A model generated the notes under the pieces. The model searched no databases. It worked only from the letters and a program-made list of their open reading frames with translations, and was not told the DNA's origin. A stretch of 64,000 nt of DNA from contig NZ_JAIVFW010000035.1 of NCBI RefSeq assembly GCF_020829595.1, forward strand, positions 1 to 64,000, given 5' to 3'. Every line of letters starts with the position of its first letter. Within the stretch, counting starts at the first letter, position 1. Made by a program: the position numbers and the translations under genes. Source of the stretch: Nostoc sp. CHAB 5844 (lineage in GTDB: Bacteria; Cyanobacteriota; Cyanobacteriia; Cyanobacteriales; Nostocaceae). Below are positions 16,352 through 24,660 of this stretch, piece by piece.

Positions 16352-17238
16352 TTAAAACTAATCTGCTCAGATTGATATTCTGGCGGCTCGACGTGAATCA
16401 GAATTCTCACAGGATGAAAGCGTTCTTCTAGCCGTCTTTCAACATTTTCCGTGATGCGGTGGGCAGTTTCTACGTCTGGTGCATCTACAATTAAATGCAT
16501 TTCTATAAAAACTTGTCTACCCAAAACACCCCTAGAAGCAATATCATGACAGTTCAGTACTCCCGGTACAGAAGTGGCAATTTCATGGATGGCTTCTGGT
16601 GCGATCGCCATTTGATCCACCAACCAAGGTAAATTAGCTTTTAAAACTGACCAACCACTCCAAAATACCAACAAAGCCACAGGAAAAGCCAACACTATAT
16701 CTAGCCATTGATAACCCAGCCACACTCCAATCAAGCCGCCAATTACTGAAATTGTCACCCAAACATCACTCATGGTATGCGTTGCATCAGCAATTAAAAT
16801 TGGACTATCTACCCGTTGACCTACTCTCCGTTCGTAAAACGCCACAAAAATATTCACCCCCAACACAATTAGTAACAACCACAACTCAGGTGGTGAGATA
16901 CGCACAGGCTCACCCCCTTTGATAATCCGCTCTATTGCTCCTTGGAGAATTTCAAAGCAAGCTATACCTAAAAAAGCAGCAATTCCTAACGCTCCCACTG
17001 CTTCAAATTTTTGATGTCCGTAAGGATGGTCACGGTCAGGATGTGGTAAAGAAAACTTACTAGTAACTAATCCTAAAACGTTATTAGCACTATCGGTCAC
17101 ACTATGCAAAGCATCAGCTAACAAGCTTAAAGAACCAGTCCAATAAGCCACAACTGCTTTTAATCCCATGACGAATAAATTGAGCAGTAGTGTAATTATC
17201 AAAACTCTTTGTACAGATGCACGGTTATCGTAAGTCAT
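16348..17238 (-). CDS. Cation diffusion facilitator, Zn-type
   Basis: A 296-residue plasma-membrane divalent cation/proton antiporter with about six membrane segments and a C-terminal cytoplasmic domain. The metal-site residues in TM2 are ADALHSVTD (Asp42, His45, Asp49) and in TM5 ADATHTMSD (Asp151, His154, Asp158), the HxxxD/HxxxD combination typical of zinc (and Cd) exporters rather than the DxxxD of iron/manganese ones. The cytoplasmic end has HDIASRGVLGRQVFIEMHLIVDA, the ferredoxin-like dimer domain. Upstream lies AT-rich sequence without a clear operator. It shares the window with three other metal-handling loci (smtA, CmtR-like, CsoR-like). Confidence 0.92.
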   Translation of the reverse strand: MTYDNRASVQRVLIITLLLNLFVMGLKAVVAYWTGSLSLLADALHSVTDSANNVLGLVTSKFSLPHPDRDHPYGHQKFEAVGALGIAAFLGIACFEILQGAIERIIKGGEPVRISPPELWLLLIVLGVNIFVAFYERRVGQRVDSPILIADATHTMSDVWVTISVIGGLIGVWLGYQWLDIVLAFPVALLVFWSGWSVLKANLPWLVDQMAIAPEAIHEIATSVPGVLNCHDIASRGVLGRQVFIEMHLIVDAPDVETAHRITENVERRLEERFHPVRILIHVEPPEYQSEQISFN

Positions 17239-17571
17239 AGTTATTTTTTAACAGCAAGTTCTATGACTTCTAAGTGTAGAATTCAAAACGTCAATCAAAT
17301 ACAACGAATTTTTGCTGAGCTAGAATAATTCTCTATATACCTACCATATTTTTATTTAAACTATTGAGATTATTTCTAATTAAAATCAACCACAAGCTTG
17401 TTAGCTATTAGTACATATCTAATAAATAACCGCAGTTTTTTATCATTAATTTATCATAAATTTTCATTAATTTCTTTTTTCATCAATTCACTTCATTACA
17501 CCAAAATGATCTCAGTTGAATGTATCTTCATCCGGTAACATAAGTAAGTATCAAAAAATTTAATCAAGCTC
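17239..17571. other. AT-rich gene-free stretch
   Basis: Promoter region for both divergent neighbours (CDF gene leftward, hypothetical gene rightward). No repeat, RNA or small ORF I can support. Confidence 0.5.
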
Positions 17572-17919
17572 ATGTCTTTTACTCCTTTGACATTGAACTT
17601 AGTGGAAGGTTCTGTCTCCTTCAGTTTTTCACCCCAAGCCGCACGAGAATTAAAGGCCGCGATAGCTCAATTAATGGAGCGTTTGAAAGCTGTCGCAGCC
17701 AAACCGGCTGGTGGTAAAGTCACTCCCCAGCCTCCCTTGGAATACCGTTACACTGGCGAGGTATTTTTAGAAATTTTTTGTAATCCTAATATCTGGCCTA
17801 CCCCCTTTGCTGCTAAAGTTCTGCTGACAGTGCGTGATGTCACTATTCGCTTAACCACTGAAGCTGAACTAACGCGGCTAATTGAAGATGTTAACCAGTA
17901 TTTAGAACAAGTGGGATAA
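17572..17919 (+). CDS. Conserved-looking hypothetical protein
   Basis: A 115-residue soluble protein starting MSFTPLTLNLVEGSVSFSFS. It has an amphipathic helix (AARELKAAIAQLMERLKAVAA), a Pro-rich hinge and a beta-rich C-terminal half ending in a helix (LTRLIEDVNQYLEQVG). No cysteine pair, membrane segment or nucleotide motif. I do not recognise the family; codon use, composition and the clean start argue that it is real. It stands alone between the transporter and the DUF4327 gene. Confidence 0.6.
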   Translation: MSFTPLTLNLVEGSVSFSFSPQAARELKAAIAQLMERLKAVAAKPAGGKVTPQPPLEYRYTGEVFLEIFCNPNIWPTPFAAKVLLTVRDVTIRLTTEAELTRLIEDVNQYLEQVG

Positions 17920-18031
17920 ACAGCTAAGACTAGGACTTACGCAGAAAATATAGTCTGTTGAGACTGGGTGTAAGGGTTTTGCTCATTTACTTTTGACTTT
18001 TGACTTTTGCTATACAATGTAAGGCATCTAC

Positions 18032-18072
18032 AAAAAAATTACCGGAGCAGTTGCATATAAAAACCGCTCCGG
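18032..18072 (-). terminator. Intrinsic terminator on the minus strand
   Basis: On the minus strand CCGGAGCGG...CTGCTCCGG (9 bp, one G-U) with a 13-base loop is followed by TAATTTTTTT. It ends a leftward transcript, either the DUF4327 mRNA with a long 3' tail of about 300 bases or a separate small RNA. Confidence 0.75.
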
Positions 18073-18370
18073 CCAGCTAAATTTACATAAAATACTCAAA
18101 GTTATCAAACTGGATTTACACAACAACTTTTTTTGATAAATTGGCAGCAGGCGATAATTTTGCCACGGCTGAGTAAAAAAGTTGTTTAACTCAAACTTGA
18201 ATGCTTCTGTAATGCTTATTTGGGAAGGAAAATAATACAAGACTCTGGATCAGGGAATATTCGTCAAAAGCAGAGACTATACCTCAGAAGGTTGGGCGGT
18301 CATTTGTTCTTTGTCAAATCTAAACATCCAGAAATATACTCCCAATCCAAAATCTGAAATCACAGCCTCA

Positions 18371-18607
18371 TTAGTCATTGTCCCATTGTTCACGACCAAT
18401 CAGGTCGCCAATGCGATCGCGTAGGAGAAAATCGCATTTTTCTAACTCACATTCAACGCACACCCACTCTCTTGCTGGGATGTATTGGCAGAGTGTATAT
18501 ATTGGCTGTTGTCGGCTAACCATCCCCTTCTGCACCAGTCGGCGTGCTTCGTCTTGGATTACATCTAGAGAGTAGTAATTGATAGAAGGCACCGTATTCA
18601 CACTCAT
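18371..18607 (-). CDS. DUF4327-like small cyanobacterial protein
   Basis: A 78-residue acidic protein. The core IQDEARRLVQKGMVSRQQPIY and REWVCVECELEKCDFLLRDRIGDLIG resembles the DUF4327 family, which as far as I know is found only in cyanobacteria. CVECELEKC could hold a metal but this is not shown. The ATG at 18607 matches the typical N-terminus MSVNTVPSINYYS. Monocistronic, leftward, with a terminator about 300 bases downstream. Function unknown. Confidence 0.78.
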   Translation of the reverse strand: MSVNTVPSINYYSLDVIQDEARRLVQKGMVSRQQPIYTLCQYIPAREWVCVECELEKCDFLLRDRIGDLIGREQWDND

Positions 18608-19533
18608 GATTTGTACTCACACATTTATACGTAGATAGTATTCCCACTTAAGATGGGCAATAAACACGACAGAGATTAAAGTTAAGGCTAGGGTTTTGTA
18701 TTTTGCTATACGGAACTAATTTCATTTTGACGCTACATACCCTCAAATTATCTAAAGAAATGTTGAGAAAGTCAACATTTTCTGACATTAGTTTTAGATA
18801 GAGCCAATACAAAAATCCTATAGTAGTGAAATTTACTTCTTATAAAGGTTGTGTTATCTACCTTAAAGAAGTTCTAAAGCTTCACAGAAACTGTCTTCAA
18901 GCATAATTGAATAGACAATCATAGTTCATACTGCAAATTTATTTATGTAATAAATAGTTATCCAGTCTTGTTTAAAGAGGCTGGAATATATTAATAGCTA
19001 AACAACCGAAAAGTTTTTCGGTAAAAATTTGAGTATAAACTGTTGCAAAACATCAGCCGTAAAGTACACCACGAAAACTTGCACAGCCGCATATATTAAT
19101 CATTTCTTAAAAAGTAACCGAAGTCTTATTTGTTCATTGCAGCACTGCGGATACTTTAATTCGGCTAGATTCAGACTTATAGCTGTGGTGCGAGGAGCAT
19201 ACAATGAGAAACTAAATATTCTTCTACCGTCATCAGCATTGAGATAGATTTTTAAGAACGGAATGATGAATTTTTATTGAGTTACTAATTTGTACCGATA
19301 GAAAATCTATATGGGTCAGAACATATTTAGATTTGTAACAATTTTGGAATTTTATCAAGTTAACTTGTTTTCAATTTGAGGATATGTATTTACCTCCCTT
19401 AACCTGTGGCTCTTCAACTCAACCTAGTTAAGTTATGCTTATATTGAAACAGACGCACTCTCGTCACGTCTGTAAACTGCTTGGCGGATATCCAGAGATT
19501 AATTGTTCTAAAGGTACTTTTAAATAAGCTCGA
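18608..19533. other. 926-bp gene-free stretch
   Basis: AT-rich, with only small hairpins such as ACCGAAAA/TTTTCGGT near 19005-19022. A 72-codon frame at 19029-19247 has poor start context and coding-unlike composition. I see no tRNA or known riboswitch. Confidence 0.5.
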
Positions 19534-19917
19534 TTAAGGCATAAATCTATCTAAAGCAGCTTTTAATTGTTCAATTTCTACATCTATGTTGCCGTCCTTT
19601 GCCGCTCTGGCAATACACTCAGTCAAGTGTTCATCTAGCACGATTCTGGCAACCCGATCTAATGCACCCCGTACTGCGGCAATCTGCAATAACACATCAG
19701 GACAGGGAGTACTCTGTTGCACCATTGTTTTAATGCCGCGAATATGTCCTTCTATACGTGACAGCCGATTAACAATTTTGCGTAAAGACTCTTCACTATG
19801 GACGTGAGCATGACCAGACTCTCCATGCCCATGATTATCTATATCATGAGTATGGAAGTTGTCGGCTGGTTGCGAGATAGGCAAGGATTCTGGAGTTAAT
19901 CGGTTTGATCCATTCAT
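19534..19917 (-). CDS. CsoR/RcnR-family metal sensor, InrS-like
   Basis: A 127-residue all-helical repressor of the DUF156 family. The metal ligands Cys72, His97 and Cys101 have the CsoR spacing (25 and 4 residues). A His-rich N-terminal extension (about 22-40: HTHDIDNHGHGESGHAHVH) is unlike copper CsoR and resembles the nickel sensor InrS of Synechocystis. RLSRIEGHIRGIKTMV is the family helix. I infer nickel or another divalent metal as effector. No obvious target (nrsD-type exporter) is adjacent; autoregulation is possible but no clear operator is visible. The start MNGSN at 19917 is the first Met and includes the His-rich part. Confidence 0.88.
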   Translation of the reverse strand: MNGSNRLTPESLPISQPADNFHTHDIDNHGHGESGHAHVHSEESLRKIVNRLSRIEGHIRGIKTMVQQSTPCPDVLLQIAAVRGALDRVARIVLDEHLTECIARAAKDGNIDVEIEQLKAALDRFMP

Positions 19918-20125
19918 GGTATTAAAGCACTGGTAGTACTAAAATCCTAGCCTAGAGCAGGGAGTAGGAAGTAGGAAATGGGTGTTATGTTCATTAACTG
20001 TAAGAGGCGAGCGGATCTTGTCTATTCGTCCACGTCCCATTTTTTTGTCTGCTTTTATCCAAATCTATTGCACTATTTTAGTCCGGTCATGCCAGTACAC
20101 CAGTAGAATAATAGGCTTTTGATAA

Positions 20126-20530
20126 TTACCAATGACAACAGGCAACTAAATTAGCGACAATCTCCACTAATTCTTCTGGATCAACTGGTTTGGATACATG
20201 AGTCTGAAAACCTGATTCTAAGGCATGGACGCAACTCTCGCGATCGCCGTAAGCTGTTAAGGCAATGGCTAAAACTCGTCCACCAACATCTGGTTTTAGC
20301 GCACGTATTTTGCGAATCAAGCTGTAGCCATCTTCTCCGGGCATACTTATATCACTAATTAAAACATCGGGTTGCAATTCAGGTAGCACTTTCAATGCCG
20401 CTACTGCCGATGAAACTGCTACAACTGTGGCTCCATCTGTTTCTAACACAGTAGTAATGTAAAAGCGGCTATCGTCATCATCCTCAACTACGAGAATGCT
20501 TAAGCCAGCAAGTGGGAGAGGAGGTTGCAT
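20126..20530 (-). CDS. Stand-alone response regulator receiver, paralogue 2
   Basis: A 134-residue receiver aligning without gaps to the protein at 15872-16279: MQPPLPLAGLSILVVEDDDD, phospho-acceptor Asp60 (LISDISMPGEDG), ALTAYG and VSKPVDP. The two differ mainly in the alpha-helix 2/3 surface and the last residues. It lacks an output domain. The genes are about 4 kb apart and face each other, with the CDF, DUF4327 and CsoR-like genes between them, so this is an old dispersed duplication rather than a tandem pair. Confidence 0.9.
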   Translation of the reverse strand: MQPPLPLAGLSILVVEDDDDSRFYITTVLETDGATVVAVSSAVAALKVLPELQPDVLISDISMPGEDGYSLIRKIRALKPDVGGRVLAIALTAYGDRESCVHALESGFQTHVSKPVDPEELVEIVANLVACCHW

Positions 20531-20797
20531 AACAAATAATACTTTATTTGTGTTTCAGGAATGCCAAGAATAATTCAATTTTGCTCTAGCAGTGATGATG
20601 CTCTTACGCGCACCGTATTGGGGAACTCTATTAAAATTAATCAAAAAATTTTTACTTTTGAATAGAGTAAAAACTTTTATAGAGTCTGAACTAATCCACT
20701 AATTATTAATATACCTTTTTTAGTAGACCTCTAGCTAGATGTAGTTTCTGAGATTTGGAACAAACTTAGTAATAAATATGTTTCAACGAGCAGGATT

Positions 20798-20971
20798 ATG
20801 CAAACTGAGAATATTACAAGTTCCAAAAATACGGAGTCTACCATCCAACAAGAAAATAAACAGGAACTGAATCAAAAAACTGCTGTACAATTTAGCCTGA
20901 GTATCGCCTTAGGAGTTATTACAATTATTCTTGGTGCAGCAACTGCTTACTATGGACTTATCCGCTTTTAA
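20798..20971 (+). CDS. 57-residue single-pass membrane protein
   Basis: A short frame with a hydrophilic, Gln/Asn-rich N-terminal half (residues 1-30) and one membrane helix (SLSIALGVITIILGAATAYY, about 33-52), ending GLIRF. GCAGGA seven bases before the ATG is a weak ribosome site. It is followed by two hairpins. The amphiphilic layout resembles many uncharacterised tail-anchored small cyanobacterial proteins. No family recognised; conservation in relatives would decide whether it is real. Confidence 0.5.
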   Translation: MQTENITSSKNTESTIQQENKQELNQKTAVQFSLSIALGVITIILGAATAYYGLIRF

Positions 20972-21020
20972 CTAAATACTACCAGAGAAATAAGGTAAAA
21001 CATTTCGGATTTTAGATACC

Positions 21021-21045
21021 TAAATTTATTTTACGAATAAATTTA
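21021..21045. other. Inverted repeat
   Basis: TAAATTTATT / AATAAATTTA with a 5-base spacer, 50 bases after the small membrane protein. A weak terminator or part of the next upstream region. Confidence 0.4.
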
Positions 21046-21078
21046 GTGCTAGTTTCGGCAAGTCTAAGCGACAGACTT

Positions 21079-21127
21079 TTTTAGATGTGAAATTTGGAAT
21101 TTATGCTCCAAAATTTCACATCTAAAA
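21079..21127. other. Perfect 17-bp inverted repeat
   Basis: Arms TTTTAGATGTGAAATTT and its exact complement with a 15-base loop, 42 bases before the next start codon. Either a terminator of the upstream small gene or a leader hairpin of the next one. Confidence 0.65.
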
Positions 21128-21168
21128 TTTGGTAACAGAGAACTCTTGTCAAGAAGTTTCTGGTAAGG

Positions 21169-21489
21169 ATGAACGTAAACAATTCTCAATCCTTATTCAG
21201 CAGAAATGCTATACCTGCAATAACTGCTCAATCAACTAATAACATTGAGCAAAATCCTCTCGACAAAGCATGGGATTTGATTCGCACGGCACGGCGAGAG
21301 GCTGCCAACGGTCAAACAGCACAAGCAAGTGAAAGTCTACTACAGGCAGAACAAACCGCAAGATTGCTGTCTAATTCAGCTACCCTCGAACAACTGCTGG
21401 CTAAAATTGCAGGGGAACAAGCAAAGCTAGGACGTTATGATCGGGCGATCGCCATTACCAACAGTTTGATATCATGTCCGGGTAATTAG
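21169..21489 (+). CDS. Small helical hypothetical protein, TPR-like
   Basis: A 106-residue protein with a Ser/Asn-rich leader (1-30), then two helix-turn-helix units (LDKAWDLIRTARREAANGQTAQASESLLQAEQTARLL and LEQLLAKIAGEQAKLGRYDRAIAITNSLI) that look like one and a half TPR units. It ends abruptly at SCPGN, close to the GC-rich cassette at 21541, so the C-terminus could have been shortened by repeat insertion. Function unknown. Confidence 0.6.
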   Translation: MNVNNSQSLFSRNAIPAITAQSTNNIEQNPLDKAWDLIRTARREAANGQTAQASESLLQAEQTARLLSNSATLEQLLAKIAGEQAKLGRYDRAIAITNSLISCPGN

Positions 21490-21540
21490 TTATAATTCCC
21501 GAATCTATGCAGAGAACCCAAAAACCCCTCCCCTCTGCTC

Positions 21541-21720
21541 ACGCCAGTTGCTACAACGGAGGTTCCCTCCCTTCGGGTGACGCTCAAGAGCGTCGAAGAT
21601 CGCTGCGCTAACGCAGTTCCGTGACTGTCGGCAAAGCCGACGACACTTGCTTCAACGCTCTTAACCCGCGCAACGCAGTGTCTCCCCAACGGACTGCTCA
21701 CCGCAACGCACTGGCTCCCC
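21541..21720. repeat. GC-rich mosaic repeat cassette, copy 3
   Basis: Modules shared with the other copies, including GCCAGTTGCTACAACGG, GACTGTCGGCAAAGCCGACG and GTGTCTCCCCAACGGACTG. Confidence 0.8.
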
Positions 21721-21808
21721 TGCCCCTCTGGCGTAGATATAGCGAAGCTGTCACCAGGGGCAAGATAGCCTGAAAGTATTGTGGAATCTGGGTTTGAGAA
21801 AAAAGAAT

Positions 21809-22168
21809 TCATGATTGAGTTTTAGCGGGTTTAACGGGCGTTTTATAAGCACAGCCACAGATTGGACAAAATCGGTGTCTCAAAGACAACACCAACTCAC
21901 CGCAATTCGCGCAGTTAGCTCGAATCGGTGTACCGCAGAGATAACAAAACTTGGCTTTGACGTGACTCCACATAGGGTCAACCGCAGCGCCAGGATTCCA
22001 ACATTGAGGACAAAACTTAATCCCTCTAACCTGAGATAATTCCTCGCCCTTGATCACAGCATCCAAGTATTCTTGAGGCACGCCAAGCGCGAGGGCTATT
22101 CCTTGGAGCGTTCGGCGATTAATTTTAACCGTAAGCCCCCGCTCAATCTTCCCCCCAGAGAAGTACTC
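21809..22168 (-). pseudogene. Truncated HTH (XRE-like)-zinc-ribbon regulator
   Basis: The 90-codon frame from the GTG at 22081 encodes a zinc-ribbon pair (CPQC, CYLCG, CANC, CPICG). The same frame continues upstream without a stop to 22168, adding KIERGLTVKINRRTLQGIAL and ALGVPQEYLDAV, which look like the second half of an XRE-type HTH. There is no good start codon for it and the first HTH helices are missing, cut off where a Tn3-type transposase scrap begins at about 22161. I therefore call it a 5'-truncated regulator; the zinc-ribbon part could still be expressed from the GTG. Confidence 0.65.
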
Positions 22169-22261
22169 TTACTATGATTGGCAAGGACGCTCCATAAAAT
22201 ATCATCGCGCTCAAATTAGAGAATTCTTTGGATTTCGAGAAACCAAAGTTAGTGATGCTAA
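22161..22261 (+). pseudogene. Tn3-type transposase N-terminal scrap (DUF4158-like)
   Basis: The frame reads KYSYYDWQGRSIKYHRAQ then IREFFGFRETKVSDA before running into the IS at 22262. YDWxGRxxxxHRAxIRxFxGFR is the pattern of the DUF4158 domain at the N-terminus of Tn3-family TnpA. Only about 33 codons remain, and the rest of the transposase is absent downstream. Confidence 0.6.
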
Positions 22262-23174
22262 GAGGATGTCTGAAAAGTAAGAAAGCCCACGTAACTGTAT
22301 CCTGTCATTAGAAAAAACACTTAAGCATGACAGAGTGACGAGAGCCATGAATCCATCGGACCCAAGTAATTTGACTTCACAGCAGTGGGAACTACTATCA
22401 GGGCTAATTCCTGCGCCAAAAACAGGTGGTCGAAAACGTCATGTTGATCTGCAGGCGATCATGAATGCCATCCTATACATCTTATGTGCAGGTTGTGCAT
22501 GGCGAATGCTGCCAAATGATTTTCCCAAGTGGAAAACTGTGTATCATTACTTCCGGCAATGGCGAAAGGATGGAACATGGCTCGAAATTCACGAACGCTT
22601 ACGTTGATGGGGAAGGGTAAGTCACAACCGAGAAGCATCCCCCAGCGAGGCAATTATGGACAGCCAAAGCGTTGAAACCGCAACAATGGTATCGCCAGAA
22701 GTTGGTTATGACTCTGGCAAAAAGATTAAGGGACGTAAACGCCATATACTCGTTGATACACTGGGTTTACTCATCGTTGTTGTGATCACTGCTGCCAATG
22801 TTAGTGAGCAAGCAGGTGCTCAACTAGTTTTTTCCCAACTCGAGCAAATCCGCGATCGCTTCCGTCGTTTAATCACAATTTGGGTTGATGGCGGATATCG
22901 AGGACAAAATTTTCAGCATTGGGTGATTGATGTCTATCGATGGATTTTCAGTGTTGTTACCCGCCATGAACAACACAAGGGTTTTGTCGTATTACCCAAA
23001 CGCTGGCTTGTTGAGAGGACTTTTGGTTGGTTTAACTGGTGTCGGCGATTAAGTCAGGATGATGAAATCTTACCAGAAACTACAGCAACCTTTGTTTACA
23101 TTGCTATGATTCGTCTGATGCTCAAACAACTTGCGTGATTAAAATCACTTATCAAAAACTTTTCCGACATCCTC
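22262..23174 (+). mobile_element. IS5-family insertion sequence, 913 bp
   Basis: Terminal inverted repeats GAGGATGTCTGAAAAGT (left) and GAGGATGTCGGAAAAGT (right, read inward) match at 16 of 17 positions. TAA is duplicated at 22259-22261 and 23175-23177, as expected for IS5 relatives with 3-bp TNA targets. It carries one transposase frame broken by an internal TGA. Confidence 0.93.
22335..23138 (+). pseudogene. IS5-family DDE transposase with in-frame TGA
   Basis: Reading from GTG 22335 (or ATG 22347), the N-terminal DUF4096-like domain (LTSQQWELLSGLIPAP, GCAWRMLPNDFPKWKTVYHY) stops at TGA 22605-22607. The same frame continues WGRVSHNREASPSEAIMDSQ to 23138. The DDE residues lie in MDSQSVET, IWVDGGYRG and VERTFGWFNW. 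No frameshift is needed: one nonsense codon interrupts an otherwise full gene of about 267 codons. The element is therefore probably immobile unless the stop is read through or transposase is supplied in trans. Confidence 0.9.
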
Positions 23175-23178
23175 TAAG

Positions 23179-23382
23179 GATGAAACAGTTATAGAGCATC
23201 GCTTGTTAACCCTTGAACAAGCAGTCTCCGATCTTCAACGCCAGGTTAAAAACAAACCCTCCGATAACTGGTTAGAAAAACTCATCGGCTCAATTTCTGA
23301 TGAGTCAGCTTTTCTGGAAGCTCTGGAATATGGACGTGCTTTTCGTCAGGCTGACAAGCCTACTGATGAGGATGATAAGTAA
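23179..23382 (+). pseudogene. VapB-like antitoxin, start destroyed by IS insertion
   Basis: The frame DETVIEHRLLTLEQAVSDLQ ... NWLEKLIGSISDESAFLEAL ... GRAFRQADKPTDEDDK resembles small cyanobacterial antitoxins that precede PIN toxins. The natural start lies at or before the IS junction and is missing; no ATG is in frame nearby. It ends 2 bp before a PIN-domain start, the normal antitoxin-toxin spacing. About 67 codons remain. Confidence 0.6.
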
Positions 23383-23384
23383 TT

Positions 23385-23510
23385 GTGAAATATTTGCTCG
23401 ATACCGACCACATCAGTTTTTTACAGCGACGCTCTGGTTTAGAGTTTACTAATTTGACAGATCGAATGGGACAGTACTCATCTGCTGATTTTGCGTTATC
23501 TGTAGGTTGA
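23385..23510 (+). pseudogene. PIN-domain (VapC) toxin, truncated by repeat
   Basis: From the GTG at 23385 the product starts VKYLLDTDHISFLQRRSG, with the first catalytic Asp pair of PIN RNases (LLDTD), but after about 38 codons it enters the repeat at 23502 and stops at TGA 23508-23510. The remaining acidic residues and most of the fold are missing, so it is inactive. Confidence 0.75.
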
Positions 23511-23617
23511 GGAGCCACTGCGTTGGGCGGCTCTGCCGACTTCCTCAGTGGCGTTTGAGGAACGAAACCCAACACCTCAAAGTCTTGTATTTGTTGGGTT
23601 TCACTTCGTTCTACCCC
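23502..23617. repeat. Repeat cassette inserted in the PIN gene
   Basis: Begins GTAGGTTGAGGAGCCACTGC, includes GGGCGGCTCTGCCGACTTCC and ends with TTGTTGGGTTTCACTTCGTT, combining the GTAGGTTG...CAACCTAC palindrome family with the mosaic cassette. Confidence 0.75.
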
Positions 23618-23763
23618 TACTATGCATCTGTTTCATTTTTTTCTGGAATTGGTATTAGTTACTCCTCAATCAGCCACATCCTTGAGCAATTTTGACAAAT
23701 CTAATGTAAATTAAGAATGTACACAGCAATGCCCTTTTCAGTGGGTAGTACAAACTCAACAGG

Positions 23764-23860
23764 TTGGAGTTTAGCTAAATTCAGCATTGGTGTCATGTCT
23801 AACGACAAGACGTTCTACGTCTACGCTCCTCAAACACCAACTCATTTTCTAAACTCCAGC
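23764..23860. repeat. Imperfect palindromic element
   Basis: Left TTGGAGTTTAG...TTGGTGT and right ACACCAA...CTAAACTCCAG are inverted; about 97 bp, non-coding. Upstream of the ATP synthase operon. Confidence 0.55.
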
Positions 23861-24156
23861 TTTTTCGATACATTAAGTAGCTGATGACACAAAGCTTCTG
23901 GAGGTCACTTAATTATTTAAGAGAAAAGCAATTGTATATCAATTAGGAATTTTTCAGGCGATCGCGTTACATCTTCCCTTCACCTGATTCCTAAATTTTC
24001 CTAACTTTGACCTTGCCCAAAGTTAAATTTGTGTTGCGTTGAGGTCAGAAACAAGAAGTTAATTGTTTTTTTCTAAAGTATTGTTACCGGATCGTGATAT
24101 GATTCAGCTGACTGAATGTGCAGTCACAATAGTTAGCTGTACTGGTTTCTAGTTCC

Positions 24157-24600
24157 GTGAGCTTGTCAGAAGAACCAATTGCACCCACTCCGACAACACA
24201 ACAAGATACTCAATCTGGTTTTGAGGAAACAGAACCAGTAAACACTTCTATGCAGGAGTTTTATCAACTCTACCAGAAGTTGTTCTTAATCACACTTGTT
24301 TTGACGGGGATTATATTTATCTCTGTGTGGATTTTTTATTCCTTAAACATTGCCCTGAATTATTTAATTGGGGCGTGTACAGGTGTGGTTTACTTAAAGA
24401 TGCTGGCTAAAGACGTTGAGCGACTCGGCGCTGAAAAAAATCGTCTGAGCAAAAATCGATTTGCTCTATTTATTGGGTTGATTATACTAGCAACTCAATG
24501 GAACGATCTACATGTAATGCCCATTTTTTTGGGATTTCTCACATACAAAGCCACGCTCCTCGTCTATACGGTGCAAACTGCGTTCCTTCCTGATTCTTAA
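24157..24600 (+). CDS. atpI: ATP synthase subunit I (Atp1)
   Basis: A 147-residue membrane protein at the head of the ATP synthase operon, thought to aid assembly of the c-ring and stability of FoF1. A hydrophilic 30-residue leader is followed by about four membrane segments ([65 protein letters not shown]). The GTG at 24157 gives [10 protein letters not shown], a plausible cyanobacterial start, though later starts cannot be excluded. It is 60 bp ahead of atpB in the same direction. Confidence 0.9.
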   Translation: MSLSEEPIAPTPTTQQDTQSGFEETEPVNTSMQEFYQLYQKLFLITLVLTGIIFISVWIFYSLNIALNYLIGACTGVVYLKMLAKDVERLGAEKNRLSKNRFALFIGLIILATQWNDLHVMPIFLGFLTYKATLLVYTVQTAFLPDS

Positions 24601-24660
24601 AAAATCAGGCTCACAAAGACAATACACCCATCCTCGCTCGTTGGGGAAAATGCTTGAAGA

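Noticed and set aside
18028-18240. 70-codon minus-strand frame
   Set aside because: It contains the terminator hairpin and T-run, has coding-unlike composition and no ribosome site; treated as UTR or sRNA.
19029-19247. 72-codon plus-strand frame in the long gap
   Set aside because: No family resemblance, poor start context and an AT-rich setting; likely chance.
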